NCBI GenBank assembly: GCA_965220105.1
Contig: OZ244811.1
Span: 806,001-870,000, forward strand
Source: Bin87 sp965220105
GTDB lineage: Bacteria > Chloroflexota > Dehalococcoidia > Lucifugimonadales > UBA3495
Length of the DNA stretch: 64,000 bases
Direction: 5' to 3'
Part shown: piece by piece, positions 17,403-26,820 of the stretch
Layout: every line of letters begins with the position of its first letter
Position numbering within the stretch: position 1 is the first letter of the stretch
The notes under the pieces: generated by a model
Told to the model about the DNA's origin: nothing
Database searches by the model: none
Seen by the model: the letters and a program-made list of their open reading frames with translations, nothing else
Made by a program: the position numbers and the translations under genes

Positions 17403-18317
17403 ATGGAAGAAATCACCGGCAAATGGGTTATTGAAACCGTGTTGCCGGACCTGGCGATCATGCTCAGGGTGGACGATGTGCTCTATTCCGGGCACACCGG
17501 TTTCCAACGGGTAGAGGTGGTCCACTCCGACGTGTACGGGCGTAGCCTGCTGCTGGACGGCAAAACGCAGTCCACAGAACGCGATGAGCACATCTACCAC
17601 GAAACCCTGGTACACCCGGCGATGACCATGCACCCCCAACCCCGTCACGTGTTCATCGGCGGCGGCGGCGAGGGTGGCACGCTGCGCGAAGTCCTGGCCC
17701 ACCGCAGCGTGGAAAACGTGGTCATGGTTGACCTGGACCAGCAGGTGGTAGAGCTATGCCGGGAACATCTTCCCCAGCACCATCAGGGAGCCTTCGATGA
17801 CCCGCGGGCCGAGTTGGTTTTCGGCGACGCCCGCAAATACCTGGAGACCAGCTCACAGCAGTTCGACGTTATGATAATGGACCTGGTAGACCCGCTGGAG
17901 GGTGGCCCGGCTTATCTGTTGTATACCGAAGAGTATTACAACATCGCCCGGGCCCGATTGAAACCGGGTGGCATTCTGGTAACCCAGTCCGGCCCGGCGG
18001 GGTATCTCAGCCTGCAGGAGTGCTTCACGACCATATTCAACACCCTGCACAGCATGTTCGCATCGGCGGCCCCGTACCAGACCCATGTGCCGTCCTTCAT
18101 CACGCTTTGGGGGTTCTCGGTGGTTTCCGACGCCCCGTTGCCCAACCTGACGCAGACCGACGTGGACGAGCGTATCGCCGCCCGCGTCACCAAACCCCTG
18201 CGGTACTACGACGGCGAATCTCACGCCGCCATGTTCACCCTTCCCCGGTACATTCGGGACGGCATTGCCGGCGAGGAGCGCATCAACCGGGACGATGCCC
18301 CGGTGTTCATGGTGTAA
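17403..18317 (+). CDS. speE: Polyamine aminopropyltransferase (304 aa)
   Basis: Transfers an aminopropyl group from decarboxylated SAM to a polyamine. Motifs are LLLDGKTQSTERDEHIYHE, the nucleotide-binding FIGGGGEGGTLREVL, and VFGDARKYLE. The YHE variant is the form seen in thermospermine and agmatine-type aminopropyltransferases rather than the YQE of E. coli SpeE, so the product may be other than spermidine. The start is ATG at 17403; a TTG at 17352 is an alternative. It is downstream of speH, and its stop abuts that of the convergent thioesterase gene with no gap. Confidence 0.88.
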   Translation: MEEITGKWVIETVLPDLAIMLRVDDVLYSGHTGFQRVEVVHSDVYGRSLLLDGKTQSTERDEHIYHETLVHPAMTMHPQPRHVFIGGGGEGGTLREVLAHRSVENVVMVDLDQQVVELCREHLPQHHQGAFDDPRAELVFGDARKYLETSSQQFDVMIMDLVDPLEGGPAYLLYTEEYYNIARARLKPGGILVTQSGPAGYLSLQECFTTIFNTLHSMFASAAPYQTHVPSFITLWGFSVVSDAPLPNLTQTDVDERIAARVTKPLRYYDGESHAAMFTLPRYIRDGIAGEERINRDDAPVFMV

Positions 18318-18818
18318 TCACACCGCGCCCTGGGCCTTTGCCAGTTCGGGGAAGTCCTCCAACCGCCGCACTTCTCCGGCGGTTTCATAGCGTTCCACCA
18401 GCGACCTTATCGCGTCCGGAACCCGGCGCGTGGCCCCCGTATCGGCGTGAAACCCAACGTAGATGGCCTCGATCGTGGTCATCGGCGAATCGTCGTTTGC
18501 CGCATCTTCCGGGTAGATGGCCACCAGCAGCGTGAGGCTGGTGTTTCCGATACGCGTCACGCGAGCCCTCAGGTCCAGCATCTGGTCAACCCGGGCCGGC
18601 GCCTTGTATTCGATGGTCACCTTGACCACGGCGCTGTCGAAATAACCGGCGGCGGCGACGCGGTAGATGCTGAAACCAAGATTCCGGAAGTACTCCGCCT
18701 GGGCCACCTCCAGCCACCCCAGGTAGCTGCCGTTGAAGGCGATGCCCTGGGCGTCGCACTCCTGCCAGCGAACCCGCACCGGGGCGCTGAACCGAAATTC
18801 CTTCCGCTGCAAGGTCAT
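18318..18818 (-). CDS. Acyl-CoA thioesterase, YbgC/hot-dog type (166 aa)
   Basis: Hot-dog-fold thioesterase of the 4-hydroxybenzoyl-CoA thioesterase/YbgC family. The catalytic-region motif VRWQECDAQGIAFNGSYLGW contains the conserved Asp, followed by the long hot-dog helix AQAEYFRNLG. It starts with ATG at 18818, overlapping the trmD stop by ATGA, so it is probably co-translated with trmD. The acyl substrate is not predictable. Confidence 0.85.
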   Translation of the reverse strand: MTLQRKEFRFSAPVRVRWQECDAQGIAFNGSYLGWLEVAQAEYFRNLGFSIYRVAAAGYFDSAVVKVTIEYKAPARVDQMLDLRARVTRIGNTSLTLLVAIYPEDAANDDSPMTTIEAIYVGFHADTGATRRVPDAIRSLVERYETAGEVRRLEDFPELAKAQGAV

Positions 18819-19585
18819 GCGATTGGAGGGTCGCCATCGACCCCGGACCAGCCCAGTTGAGCCAGGTAGGCGCGATCCGATTTGCTGAGTTCGGCGGTGG
18901 CCAGCAGATCGGGACGTCGCCGCAGCGTGCGTTCCAGCGACTGACGCCGGCGCCATCGTTCTATCTCCCCGTGGTTGCCCGAGCGCAGAATCTCCGGCGC
19001 CGCCATGCCCCGGAACTCCGCCGGACGGGTGTAAAGGGGATGTTGCAATAACCCGGAAGTGATGCTGTCCTCATGCACGTTCTCCGCAGAGCCAATCACA
19101 TCGGGAACGAATCGCGAAACCGCGTCGATCAGTAACATGGCCGGCAGTTCGCCGCCGGTCAGAACGTAATCGCCGACGCTGACCTCGTGCGTGGCCAGTT
19201 TTGTAGGGATTCGCTCGTCGACGCCGGCGTAATGGCCGCAGATGATGACGATGCCGGGAGCAGCGGCGAACTCGTCAACCAGGCTCTGATTCAGCAGCGT
19301 CCCCTGGGGTGACATCAGCACTACCGGCGTGCCCGGAGCGTCATCAAGAGGCAACGTTCCCAGCGTGTGTTCCACGGCAGCGAAGGTGGGCTCAGGCTTC
19401 AGCACCATGCCCGGGCCGCCCCCGAACTGGTAGTCGTCGGCGGTGCCGTGCCGGTCGGTGGCAAAGCTCCGGATGTCCACGACGCTTACCGTTACTAGGC
19501 CCCGTTGCACGGCCCGCCCCATCATGCTGAATTCCACGGCGCCGGCGAAGGCTTCCGGGAACAGCGTCAGCACGTGAAACCTCAC
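18815..19585 (-). CDS. trmD: tRNA (guanine37-N1)-methyltransferase (256 aa)
   Basis: SPOUT (trefoil-knot) enzyme that makes m1G37 in tRNAs. Knot and SAM motifs are visible: GGGPGMVLKPEP, ICGHYAGVDERIP and SVGDYVLTGGELPAM. The start chosen is GTG at 19585 (VRFHVLTLFPEAF), where the family begins; upstream sequence would overlap the end of the amidohydrolase gene. Not accompanied here by rpsP, rimM or rplS, its usual neighbours. Confidence 0.92.
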   Translation of the reverse strand: MRFHVLTLFPEAFAGAVEFSMMGRAVQRGLVTVSVVDIRSFATDRHGTADDYQFGGGPGMVLKPEPTFAAVEHTLGTLPLDDAPGTPVVLMSPQGTLLNQSLVDEFAAAPGIVIICGHYAGVDERIPTKLATHEVSVGDYVLTGGELPAMLLIDAVSRFVPDVIGSAENVHEDSITSGLLQHPLYTRPAEFRGMAAPEILRSGNHGEIERWRRRQSLERTLRRRPDLLATAELSKSDRAYLAQLGWSGVDGDPPIA

Positions 19586-19664
19586 GGGCGGATTCCCAAT
19601 CAATGCACCGTCGGGGCCGGGCCGATGCGCGTCGATCCTACCCCGAGCGATCTGGCGATGCCGG

Positions 19665-20918
19665 CTAGGCTGGTTGCAGGTCAAGCACGGGCAGCCGGTT
19701 ACTGTATGGTTCTCCGCCTTTCATAATCAGCAGGAGCCGTTGCCGGTCCCGCAGCACCGAGATGTTCTGCAACGGGTCTCCGTCCACCACCAGCAGGTCG
19801 GCCAGTTTGCCGACGGCGATGGTGCCCACGTCGTTGCCCAGGCCGCAGCACTCGGCGGCGTGGCCGGTGGCGGCCTGAATGGCCAGCATGTTGCTCATGC
19901 CCTTCTCGACCATCAGCTCCAGCTCTCTGGCGTTATCGCCGTGTACGAACCCGCCGGCGTCGGTGCCGGCGACGATGCGGACACCCTCCTTGATGGCCAG
20001 CTCGATGCTTGCCACGTGAATGTCCATCAGGGCCTGGGCGCGTTCCTTGATGTGAGGCGCGCTCACCGTGCTATGGAAATCGTAGACTTCCAGCGTTGGT
20101 GTGAAGAAGGTGCCCTGGTCGGCCATCATCTTGATCCAGTCCGGGTTGACGGCCAGGTAGCAGCCGTGCTCGATGGATCCGGCCCCGGCCTGAATTGCGA
20201 TGGGCAGGCCCGTACCGCCCACGGCGTGGCACAGCGTGCCCCTGCCCATCGCGGCGGCCTCGTCCACCAGCGCCCGGGCTTCGTCCAGCGCGTAGGCCTG
20301 GTCCAGCGGCCCGTTGCCGGGGCGACCCGAGGCTCCCCCGGTGGTGGCGAACTTGATCTGGTCGGCGCCGCAGCGCACCAGCTCGCGCACCTTGGCCCGG
20401 ACGCCGTCGATCCCGTCCGCCACGCCGGGCGGCGACAGGGGATCGTGCCCCAATACGTGCTTGCTGTGGCCGCTGCCGCTCACCTTGTCCTCGATGCCAC
20501 CGGTAGGCGTCATGATGTTGACCGAGATGATGAGGCGCGGCCCTTTGATGAGGCCACCCTCGACGGCCATCTTGAAACCGGCGTCCAGCCCACCGGCGTC
20601 GCGCACGGTCGTGTAGCCGGCAGCCAGCGTGTCTTCGATCACCTGTGCGGTCCTGATGTTGCTGAGGGACAGGGGTTCGTCCATACCCCAACGACCGGTC
20701 AGACCATAGCCGCCCGACGCCAGGTGGTCGTGTACGTCAATCAGGCCCGGCATGATGGTGTGGCCGGTGGCGTCCCGTACCTCGGCGCCTTCCGGGATGT
20801 TGACCGACGCCCGCGGACCCGCCTCGATGATACGGTCGCCGTCAACGAGCACCGTTGCGTTCTGAATCACCGGAGCGCCGGCGCCATCAATCAGGTTAGC
20901 GCCCACAATAGCCAGCAT
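19665..20918 (-). CDS. Metal-dependent amidohydrolase, imidazolonepropionase-like (417 aa)
   Basis: Amidohydrolase superfamily TIM barrel. Metal ligands are visible as HDH in GLIDVHDHLASGG, His in LCHAVGG, His in SIEHGCY and Asp in IVAGTDAGGF. The N-terminal beta-sandwich (residues 1-55) and C-terminal DLLVVDGDPLQNI strand are typical of Xaa-Pro dipeptidase/imidazolonepropionase-like members. The start is ATG at 20918 with GAGG upstream. It precedes trmD by 79 bases on the same strand. Substrate unknown. Confidence 0.85.
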   Translation of the reverse strand: MLAIVGANLIDGAGAPVIQNATVLVDGDRIIEAGPRASVNIPEGAEVRDATGHTIMPGLIDVHDHLASGGYGLTGRWGMDEPLSLSNIRTAQVIEDTLAAGYTTVRDAGGLDAGFKMAVEGGLIKGPRLIISVNIMTPTGGIEDKVSGSGHSKHVLGHDPLSPPGVADGIDGVRAKVRELVRCGADQIKFATTGGASGRPGNGPLDQAYALDEARALVDEAAAMGRGTLCHAVGGTGLPIAIQAGAGSIEHGCYLAVNPDWIKMMADQGTFFTPTLEVYDFHSTVSAPHIKERAQALMDIHVASIELAIKEGVRIVAGTDAGGFVHGDNARELELMVEKGMSNMLAIQAATGHAAECCGLGNDVGTIAVGKLADLLVVDGDPLQNISVLRDRQRLLLIMKGGEPYSNRLPVLDLQPA

Positions 20919-21237
20919 GGCACACCTCGTTGCAGGTTGAACAGATTTGACATCACGCTGCCACCACCCGGCCCGACACGCGAACCAACGGCGCAGCCAA
21001 TCGGCACCGATGCTAAATTGGCCGCCGGCCCTTGTCAAGGACAACCTTGCACAGAACCCCGGCTGAAGCAGCCGGTTTTGCCGGAGGCCCCGGCGTGGCG
21101 CTGGGATATAATGACCTTCGCATAAGCAGTTGGTACGATGGCGGCATCTGCCGTCCACTGTCCACCCTCTGCCCTCCACGGATGGAGGCAAAAGACACCC
21201 TGCGGCGCCACCCGGCCGGCGCCGCTACAGGATATTG

Positions 21238-22278
21238 ATGCACACGATCTCCGACAAATGGGTCGCGGTGACCCGCTACTTCCGCATCGCAATCACGATG
21301 ATATTGACGGCAACGGCGGTGGGGTGCTTCGTCGGTAACCTGTTCGGCGGCGAATTGCCGCCGCTGGCTTACGTAATGGAGGACGGATCAAACGCTCAAA
21401 TTTGGGTGGCAGACCCGAACAGCGACGAGTCCTTCCGGGTGTCGGGGCGCAGCGCGGACGCCCGTCATCCCCGCTGGTCCACCGAGCGCCGCCTCCTGGC
21501 GTGGATCTCGGTGGGCAATCCTTCCCGGTTGATGTACTACGACACCGACAGCGGCGATGTTTCCACCCTGGTGGACGGCGTCGAGGATTCCCAGCCGCCG
21601 GTCTGGTCTCCCGACGGCTCTCGCATCGCCTACGTGGCGAACGTCGATGGCGAGCCGGATATCTACATGGTGGACTTGTCCGACAGCCCGGCGACACGCC
21701 TCACCTTCAACGACGCCCTGGAACGCATCGGAGACTGGTCGCCCGACGGTCAATGGCTGGTGTTCAACGAGGCCGGCAGCGACGGCTTGCTGCTGCGAAA
21801 TCCCGATGGCGTCAATCGTATCCTCCTTACCGACGGCCCAGATACCGACCCAGTATGGTCTCCCAAAGGGGACCGCATCGCCTTCCTCCGGCAGGCCGAC
21901 GATGGGCGGGACGTGTACGTGCTGCGTCCCACTAACTCCGGTAATTGGGCACAGGACACCGATGAACTGCTGGTGTCCAACCTGACCGAGGATGAATTCT
22001 CCCTGTCCTGGTCGGCAGACGGACGCCGCATCGCCTTTGCCGCCCGAGGTGACGAGCAATCGGAGATTTACACCGTCCTCGTCGACGGCACCGACCTGCA
22101 GCGCCTGACGCACAATCGGGCCAACGACCTGTCACCCCGATGGTCCTCCAAGGGCGATAAAATCGCATTCGTGTCCCACGCCTACGGCAACGCCGAGATC
22201 CTTTACATGAACAGCGACGGCACCCGGCAGCAACGCCTCACCACCAACGACCACTCCGATACCCAGCCGGACTGGTAG
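21238..22278 (+). CDS. TolB-like beta-propeller lipoprotein (346 aa)
   Basis: N-terminal hydrophobic segment (about residues 14-36) with a lipobox-like AVGC, then about six WD40-like/PD40 repeats with the recurring pattern PxWSPDGxRIAFxS (for example VWSPDGSRIAYVA, WSADGRRIAFAA, RWSSKGDKIAFVS). Such propellers resemble TolB and act extracytoplasmically in binding. No Pal or Tol genes are near, as expected for a monoderm Chloroflexota, so the function is unknown. It starts with ATG at 21238. Confidence 0.82.
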   Translation: MHTISDKWVAVTRYFRIAITMILTATAVGCFVGNLFGGELPPLAYVMEDGSNAQIWVADPNSDESFRVSGRSADARHPRWSTERRLLAWISVGNPSRLMYYDTDSGDVSTLVDGVEDSQPPVWSPDGSRIAYVANVDGEPDIYMVDLSDSPATRLTFNDALERIGDWSPDGQWLVFNEAGSDGLLLRNPDGVNRILLTDGPDTDPVWSPKGDRIAFLRQADDGRDVYVLRPTNSGNWAQDTDELLVSNLTEDEFSLSWSADGRRIAFAARGDEQSEIYTVLVDGTDLQRLTHNRANDLSPRWSSKGDKIAFVSHAYGNAEILYMNSDGTRQQRLTTNDHSDTQPDW

Positions 22279-22307
22279 CATTGCCGGCAGAGGCATTCGA
22301 AACACCC

Positions 22308-22964
22308 ATGTCCACATCGTCACCAGACATCAACCCATCTCATGTCGATCCAGCGCCCGTCAATCCGGCGGATGTTGGCCCAATGCTGAGCCAGCTGAGC
22401 GCGCCCCTGGTCGCCGTGTCGGTGCGTTCCGGCCAGGTGGTCAATGCTCAGATTGCCGTTACCATCTCCTCCGCATCCATCGTTTTGCACCGGCCCCGGG
22501 TCATCGTGCAGATTTACCACACCAACTACACTCACCAGCTCATTGCCGAAAGCGGGGTGCTGGCCCTCAATTTCCTGTCGCCCGAACAACTGCCCCTGAT
22601 CTGGCAACTGGGCATGCGTTCCGGTCGGGACACCGACAAGATGTCGGACGTTCCCTACGTCGTGGGATCTACGGGCAGCCCCATTATCGACGGCGGTTTT
22701 GGGTACCTGGACTGCCGCGTCGTCAACGCCATGGACGGCGGCGATATGACGGCCTTCCTGGCGGAGGTCGTCGCCGGGGAAACCCGAGGAGACCGGCCCA
22801 TGCGCTGGCGCGACGCCCGTCCCCGGCTGCCCCAGCAGTGGGCCGACGAGTGGGACCGCAAAATAGCCGGCGAGATGGCCGTCTCGGAGCAGGGCATGTC
22901 GAGCCCCGACCCGGCGGCCTGGTCCCAACCCCCCGCTTCCTGGAGGAAAAATGACCCTGCCTGA
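22308..22964 (+). CDS. Flavin reductase-like FMN-binding protein (218 aa)
   Basis: Resembles the flavin reductase-like (split-barrel) family: an N-terminal LVAVSVRSGQVVNAQIAVT stretch, the IVLHRPRVIVQIYHTNYTH strand-helix unit and the LALNFLS...DGGFGYLDCRV pattern. ATG at 22308 is preferred; TTG at 22281 would add nine residues. It overlaps the next gene by 14 bases, which suggests translational coupling to the CinA-like fusion. Partner or substrate unknown. Confidence 0.72.
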   Translation: MSTSSPDINPSHVDPAPVNPADVGPMLSQLSAPLVAVSVRSGQVVNAQIAVTISSASIVLHRPRVIVQIYHTNYTHQLIAESGVLALNFLSPEQLPLIWQLGMRSGRDTDKMSDVPYVVGSTGSPIIDGGFGYLDCRVVNAMDGGDMTAFLAEVVAGETRGDRPMRWRDARPRLPQQWADEWDRKIAGEMAVSEQGMSSPDPAAWSQPPASWRKNDPA

Positions 22965-24126
22965 CCCGGGTATCGCCACCGACCCCGCCATCCTGGATTT
23001 GGTGGCCCAGATTCACGCCACGCCCGAGCAGGCCGTGTTGGCCGTTGCCGGCGCCGGCAACTATGCTCTGGCGTGGCTGCTGGGCGTGGGCGGCGCCTCC
23101 CGCACCGTCCTGGAGACCCGCGTTCCCTATGGCTACCTGGCGATGACCGACTTCCTCGGCGGGTACGCTCCGGAGCAGACCGTATCGGTCGATACCGCGC
23201 GGCGCATGGCCAGGTCGGCCTGGCAGCGCGGGATGCAGCTGCGGGAATCGCCCATGCCCATCATCGGCGTGGCCTGCACCGCCACCATCGCCACCGACCG
23301 CACCAAGCGCGGCGAACACCGGGCCTACGTCGCCACCTGGGACGACGCTGGCGTCGCCGTGGAATCGTTGACGCTGGAAAAGGGCCGGCGCGAACGGGCC
23401 GGCGAGGAGGACGTCGTGAGCCGCCTGGTGATCGCGGCGGTGGCGCGGGCCTGCGGCGTCGACGCTGAAATTGACCTGCGACTCGCTCCGTCGGAACGCG
23501 TCCACCGCGACACAGACCCACATGGCGACCCCATCGACCGGCTGCTCCTCGGTGACATAAGCTGGGTGACCGTCCATCCCGACGGGCGCATGGCGGCCGA
23601 CGCCGACCCACCCGCCGCCCTGCTGCCGGGGTCATTCAACCCCCTCCACGACGGTCATGCCCAGTTGGCCGCCGCCGGCGGAATGGTCCTCGGACTCCCG
23701 GTGTCCTACGAATTGTCCGTCGTCAACGTGGACAAACCGGCCCTGACCCGTGGCGAGGTGCTGCGCCGGGTCCAGCAGTTCAACGGCGTCGGCACGGTGA
23801 CGCTAACCCGCGCGGAAACCTTCCAGAAAAAGGCCGCGTTGTTCCCGGGCTGCGGGTTCGTCATTGGCTGGGACACCGCAATCCGGCTGATCCAGCCCCG
23901 GTACTACGGCGATTCGGAAGCGTCTATGCTAACCGCCCTAGCCCAGATGTGGGCTTCAGGATGCCGGTTCGCCGTGGCCGGACGCGCCGACGAAACGGGC
24001 GCCTTCCGCACGCTGGCCGACGTGAACATCCCGGGCGGTTTTCACCCGCTGTTCGGCGCCATCCCGGAACCCAACTTCCGCGCCGACGTGTCATCAACCA
24101 GCCTCCGCGCCTCCGGCAATGGTTAA
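22951..24126 (+). CDS. CinA-C (NMN amidase-like) fused to nucleotidylyltransferase domain (391 aa)
   Basis: Residues about 10-175 match the C-terminal CinA/PncC fold (AVAGAGNYALAWLLGVGGAS, GVACTATIATDRTKRGEHRAY), which deamidates nicotinamide mononucleotide. Residues about 224-390 form a nucleotidylyltransferase with the nucleotide-binding PGSFNPLHDGH (His233, His236) and the closing SSTSLR, as in NMN/NaMN adenylyltransferases. The fusion would join two steps of NAD salvage (NMN to NaMN, then to NaAD) in one chain; this is inferred. The CinA catalytic Ser region is divergent. It starts with ATG at 22951. Confidence 0.75.
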   Translation: MTLPDPGIATDPAILDLVAQIHATPEQAVLAVAGAGNYALAWLLGVGGASRTVLETRVPYGYLAMTDFLGGYAPEQTVSVDTARRMARSAWQRGMQLRESPMPIIGVACTATIATDRTKRGEHRAYVATWDDAGVAVESLTLEKGRRERAGEEDVVSRLVIAAVARACGVDAEIDLRLAPSERVHRDTDPHGDPIDRLLLGDISWVTVHPDGRMAADADPPAALLPGSFNPLHDGHAQLAAAGGMVLGLPVSYELSVVNVDKPALTRGEVLRRVQQFNGVGTVTLTRAETFQKKAALFPGCGFVIGWDTAIRLIQPRYYGDSEASMLTALAQMWASGCRFAVAGRADETGAFRTLADVNIPGGFHPLFGAIPEPNFRADVSSTSLRASGNG

Positions 24127-24242
24127 CCGTCACCAAACGCTCGTAACTCGCGTCTCCCCCTTCCATCCGGAGAGGGGCCGGGAGTGAGGGCAGACTCTAA
24201 AACGCCGCAGTCAACCGAACCACGTTTCGCGTCACCGCCCCG

Positions 24243-24390
24243 CTCATGCGTACCCACTGTGTCATTGCGAGCTTAGCGTGGCAATCCCGTCGTCGTAGCA
24301 ACGGAGGTTCGCCAACGTGTGTCTAACCTCATCGAGATTGCCACGTCGCTGTGCTCCTCGCAATGACAGATTAAAGTGGGTACGCGTGAG
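24243..24390. repeat. MITE-like element with 16-base terminal inverted repeats
   Basis: CTCATGCGTACCCACT (24243-24258) and AGTGGGTACGCGTGAG (24375-24390) are inverted copies with one mismatch. Inside is a second inverted pair, GTCATTGCGAGC...GTGGCAATC and GATTGCCACG...CTCGCAATGAC, a family also found at 53041-53340 and 54518-54613. No ORF is present. It lies just upstream of the nuo promoter. The rest of the gap 24127-24402 holds no gene. Confidence 0.75.
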
Positions 24391-24402
24391 CCTGCATCGC
24401 CG

Positions 24403-24431
24403 TTGACACTGTCCCGGCCCGTTGCTACGAT
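24403..24431 (+). promoter_or_regulatory. Promoter of the nuo operon
   Basis: A perfect -35 TTGACA (24403-24408), a 17-base spacer and -10 TACGAT (24426-24431) lie 78 bases before nuoA. Confidence 0.6.
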
Positions 24432-24508
24432 GAGTCGGCCCCCGGAGCATGTCCGGGAGTAACTATGCGCCCGCCACACGCCGGGGCCGGAAACAACCGC
24501 TGATTGAT

Positions 24509-24906
24509 ATGGACACTCTGGCACTGCAAGCCTTCAACCCCGCCGCCTACGCCGGCAACTGGGCGGCGGTTGCCATCGCCGTCGTAATCGCCGTGGCCGC
24601 GATCGGCGCCATGTTCGCCGGCTCCCAACTGCTGTCGGCGCGCCGGCGGTCCGCAGTCAAGCTGACCACCTACGAATGCGGTATCCCGCCGACGCCTTTC
24701 TCCTGGTCCAACATCAACATCAGGTTCTATATCTTCGCCATCCTGTTCCTGATCTTTGATGTAGAAGCCGTGTTCCTCTTTCCTTGGGCGGTGGTGTTCC
24801 TTCAGGAAAAGGCAGCGGGCAATCCCATACCTTTCTACGCAATGATCCTCTTCCTGGCGATGCTGTTCTTCGCCATCATCTACGGATGGCGGAAAGGGGT
24901 TCTCGA

Positions 24907-24919
<13 letters not shown>
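24509..24919 (+). CDS. nuoA: Complex I subunit NuoA (136 aa)
   Basis: Three-helix membrane subunit of the proton-pumping complex. Family motifs are the YECGIPP loop after the first helix and the acidic second helix FLIFDVEAVFLFPWAVVF. The start is ATG at 24509 (MDTLALQ); an earlier in-frame start would add 20 weakly supported residues. First gene of nuoABCDHIJKLMN, overlapping nuoB by 13 bases. Confidence 0.92.
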
Positions 24920-25504
<585 letters not shown>

Positions 25505-25527
<23 letters not shown>

Positions 25528-26056
25528 CGCCGTGCCGGCCAACGACGCGTCCGCCGAGGAGGAGGTCCAGGAGCCGAATCCCATCGACGACCTGTCGCCC
25601 CGGCATCGCGCCACCCTCGACCGCGCCGTTGCATTGCTGGACGGCTGGAATCCTGCCCCCGGAGTGCTGGGTGATTTGCCCCGGGTAACCGTCCCCGCCT
25701 CCGATATAGTCGACGTGTGCGTGGCGTGCCGCGATGACGGTGAACTGGATTGCCGCTTGCTGCTCTGCCTGGCCTGCGTCGATTACGAAGATCGGTTCGA
25801 GTTGGTCTATTTCCTGCAATCGCTGGCCGAAGAGCGCACCTTGGTTATCAAGGTCGACGTTCCCTACGAAAATCCCGAATTGCCCACCGTTTCCGGAGTG
25901 TGGCCGGCTGCCGACTGGTACGAACGCGAAGCCCATGACCTCTTCGGCGTGGTATTTCAGAGGCATCCCGATTTGTCGCCCCTGCTGCTGTATCCTGAAT
26001 TCGAGGGCTTCCCCGGTCGCAAGGAATACGCCTTCAACGAGTACCGGGAATTCTGA
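25505..26056 (+). CDS. nuoC: Complex I subunit NuoC (183 aa)
   Basis: 30-kDa subunit of the peripheral arm that packs against NuoD. Motifs are the acidic N-terminal extension, the LLCLACVDYEDRFELVYFL strand pair and the signature WYEREAHDLFGVVF with HPDLSPLLLYPEFEGFPGRK. The start is GTG at 25505, overlapping nuoB. It is separate from nuoD, unlike the fused NuoCD of E. coli. Confidence 0.92.
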
Positions 26057-26075
26057 CGCTAAAGTGTTGGCTACG

Positions 26076-26405
26076 ATGGGCACCCCAGATGAAACAGCGC
26101 CGGTGGAGTTGACCGCGCGGGTACTGGAGGCCGGAGGTCGTTTCGTCGCCGCCGTGGATGGGTTGGGTCTGGAGGGCTACGGCAGAACCCCAACCGCCGC
26201 TGCAGAAGCCCTGGTGCAGGCGGTGCGCGGCTGGCTCGAGCGCCAGGACACTACCGGTAAACTGGCCGAGGCGCTGGGGCTGGACGACCTGGATGAAGAG
26301 ACGGAAATAGTCCTGCAATTTATCGCAGAAGATGCCGCTGGGGAAGATGCCGTTAGGGACGATGCCGCTGCCGACGAAGTTGATAAAGACGAGGTCGACG
26401 GATAG
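26076..26405 (+). CDS. Small HicB-like protein inside the nuo operon, first copy (109 aa)
   Basis: The first 65 residues look like the HicB partial RNase H fold: strand VELTARVLEAGGRFVAAVDG, then GLEGYGRTPTAAAEALVQAV as the typical G-x-T-x-x-E-A helix. The last 40 residues are very acidic (repeated DDAAADEVDKD). No HicA toxin or DNA-binding tail is seen, so it is not an evident antitoxin. ATG at 26076; GTG at 26064 is possible. It lies 19 bases after nuoC and 3 before the second copy. Confidence 0.6.
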   Translation: MGTPDETAPVELTARVLEAGGRFVAAVDGLGLEGYGRTPTAAAEALVQAVRGWLERQDTTGKLAEALGLDDLDEETEIVLQFIAEDAAGEDAVRDDAAADEVDKDEVDG

Positions 26406-26408
26406 GGC

Positions 26409-26705
26409 ATGGACCGGGTGGTTTATCAGATTGAAGAATCCCGGGCCGGCTCCGGCTGGTCGGCGCATTGCCCGGAGCTGGAGGTAACGGCCTTCGGCGA
26501 CACCCGCGACAGCGCCAAGATGTCGTTGCGACGCCAGGTGGCCGACTATCTGGAAGACTGCGAGCAGCTTGGCGTCCTGGAAGACGTGCTCGTGGAGGCC
26601 GGTTTCTACGATAACGGCGACGCCTGGATGAGCGCGCTGGTTGAACCTCCCCAACCCAGCTTCCGGTTTCTCGGCTCCCCCTTCGCGCCGGACACTGATC
26701 AATAG
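26409..26705 (+). CDS. Small HicB-like protein inside the nuo operon, second copy (98 aa)
   Basis: The pattern VVYQIEESRAGSGWSAHCPE followed by LEVTAFGDTRDSAKMSLRRQ is the HicB fold signature (strand, W-x-A-x-CPEL, G-D-T-x-x-E helix). It is a distant paralogue of the preceding gene rather than a copy. No HicA partner is present. Its place between nuoC and nuoD suggests an accessory or regulatory role for complex I, or simply a relic inserted in the operon. Confidence 0.65.
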   Translation: MDRVVYQIEESRAGSGWSAHCPELEVTAFGDTRDSAKMSLRRQVADYLEDCEQLGVLEDVLVEAGFYDNGDAWMSALVEPPQPSFRFLGSPFAPDTDQ

Positions 26706-26820
26706 ACTTCCTGGACAGCCTCACAACTCGATGGAAACCTTTGCCTCAACCAACTGTGCTGACCATCATGGAACCGTCCCACAACTGTCATTCCCGCCAA
26801 TGACCATCCCGCCCGGCAAC

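Noticed and set aside
21107..21112. TATAAT as promoter of the beta-propeller lipoprotein gene
   Set aside because: No TGn extension and no -35 at 16-18 bases; more than 120 bases from the start codon. Support is too weak to list.
19674..21125. 483-codon plus-strand ORF opposite the amidohydrolase
   Set aside because: Shadow of a well-supported gene; His/Gly-rich composition typical of antisense frames.
26076..26705. HicAB toxin-antitoxin system
   Set aside because: Two HicB-like proteins but no HicA-like double-stranded RNA-binding toxin on either side.
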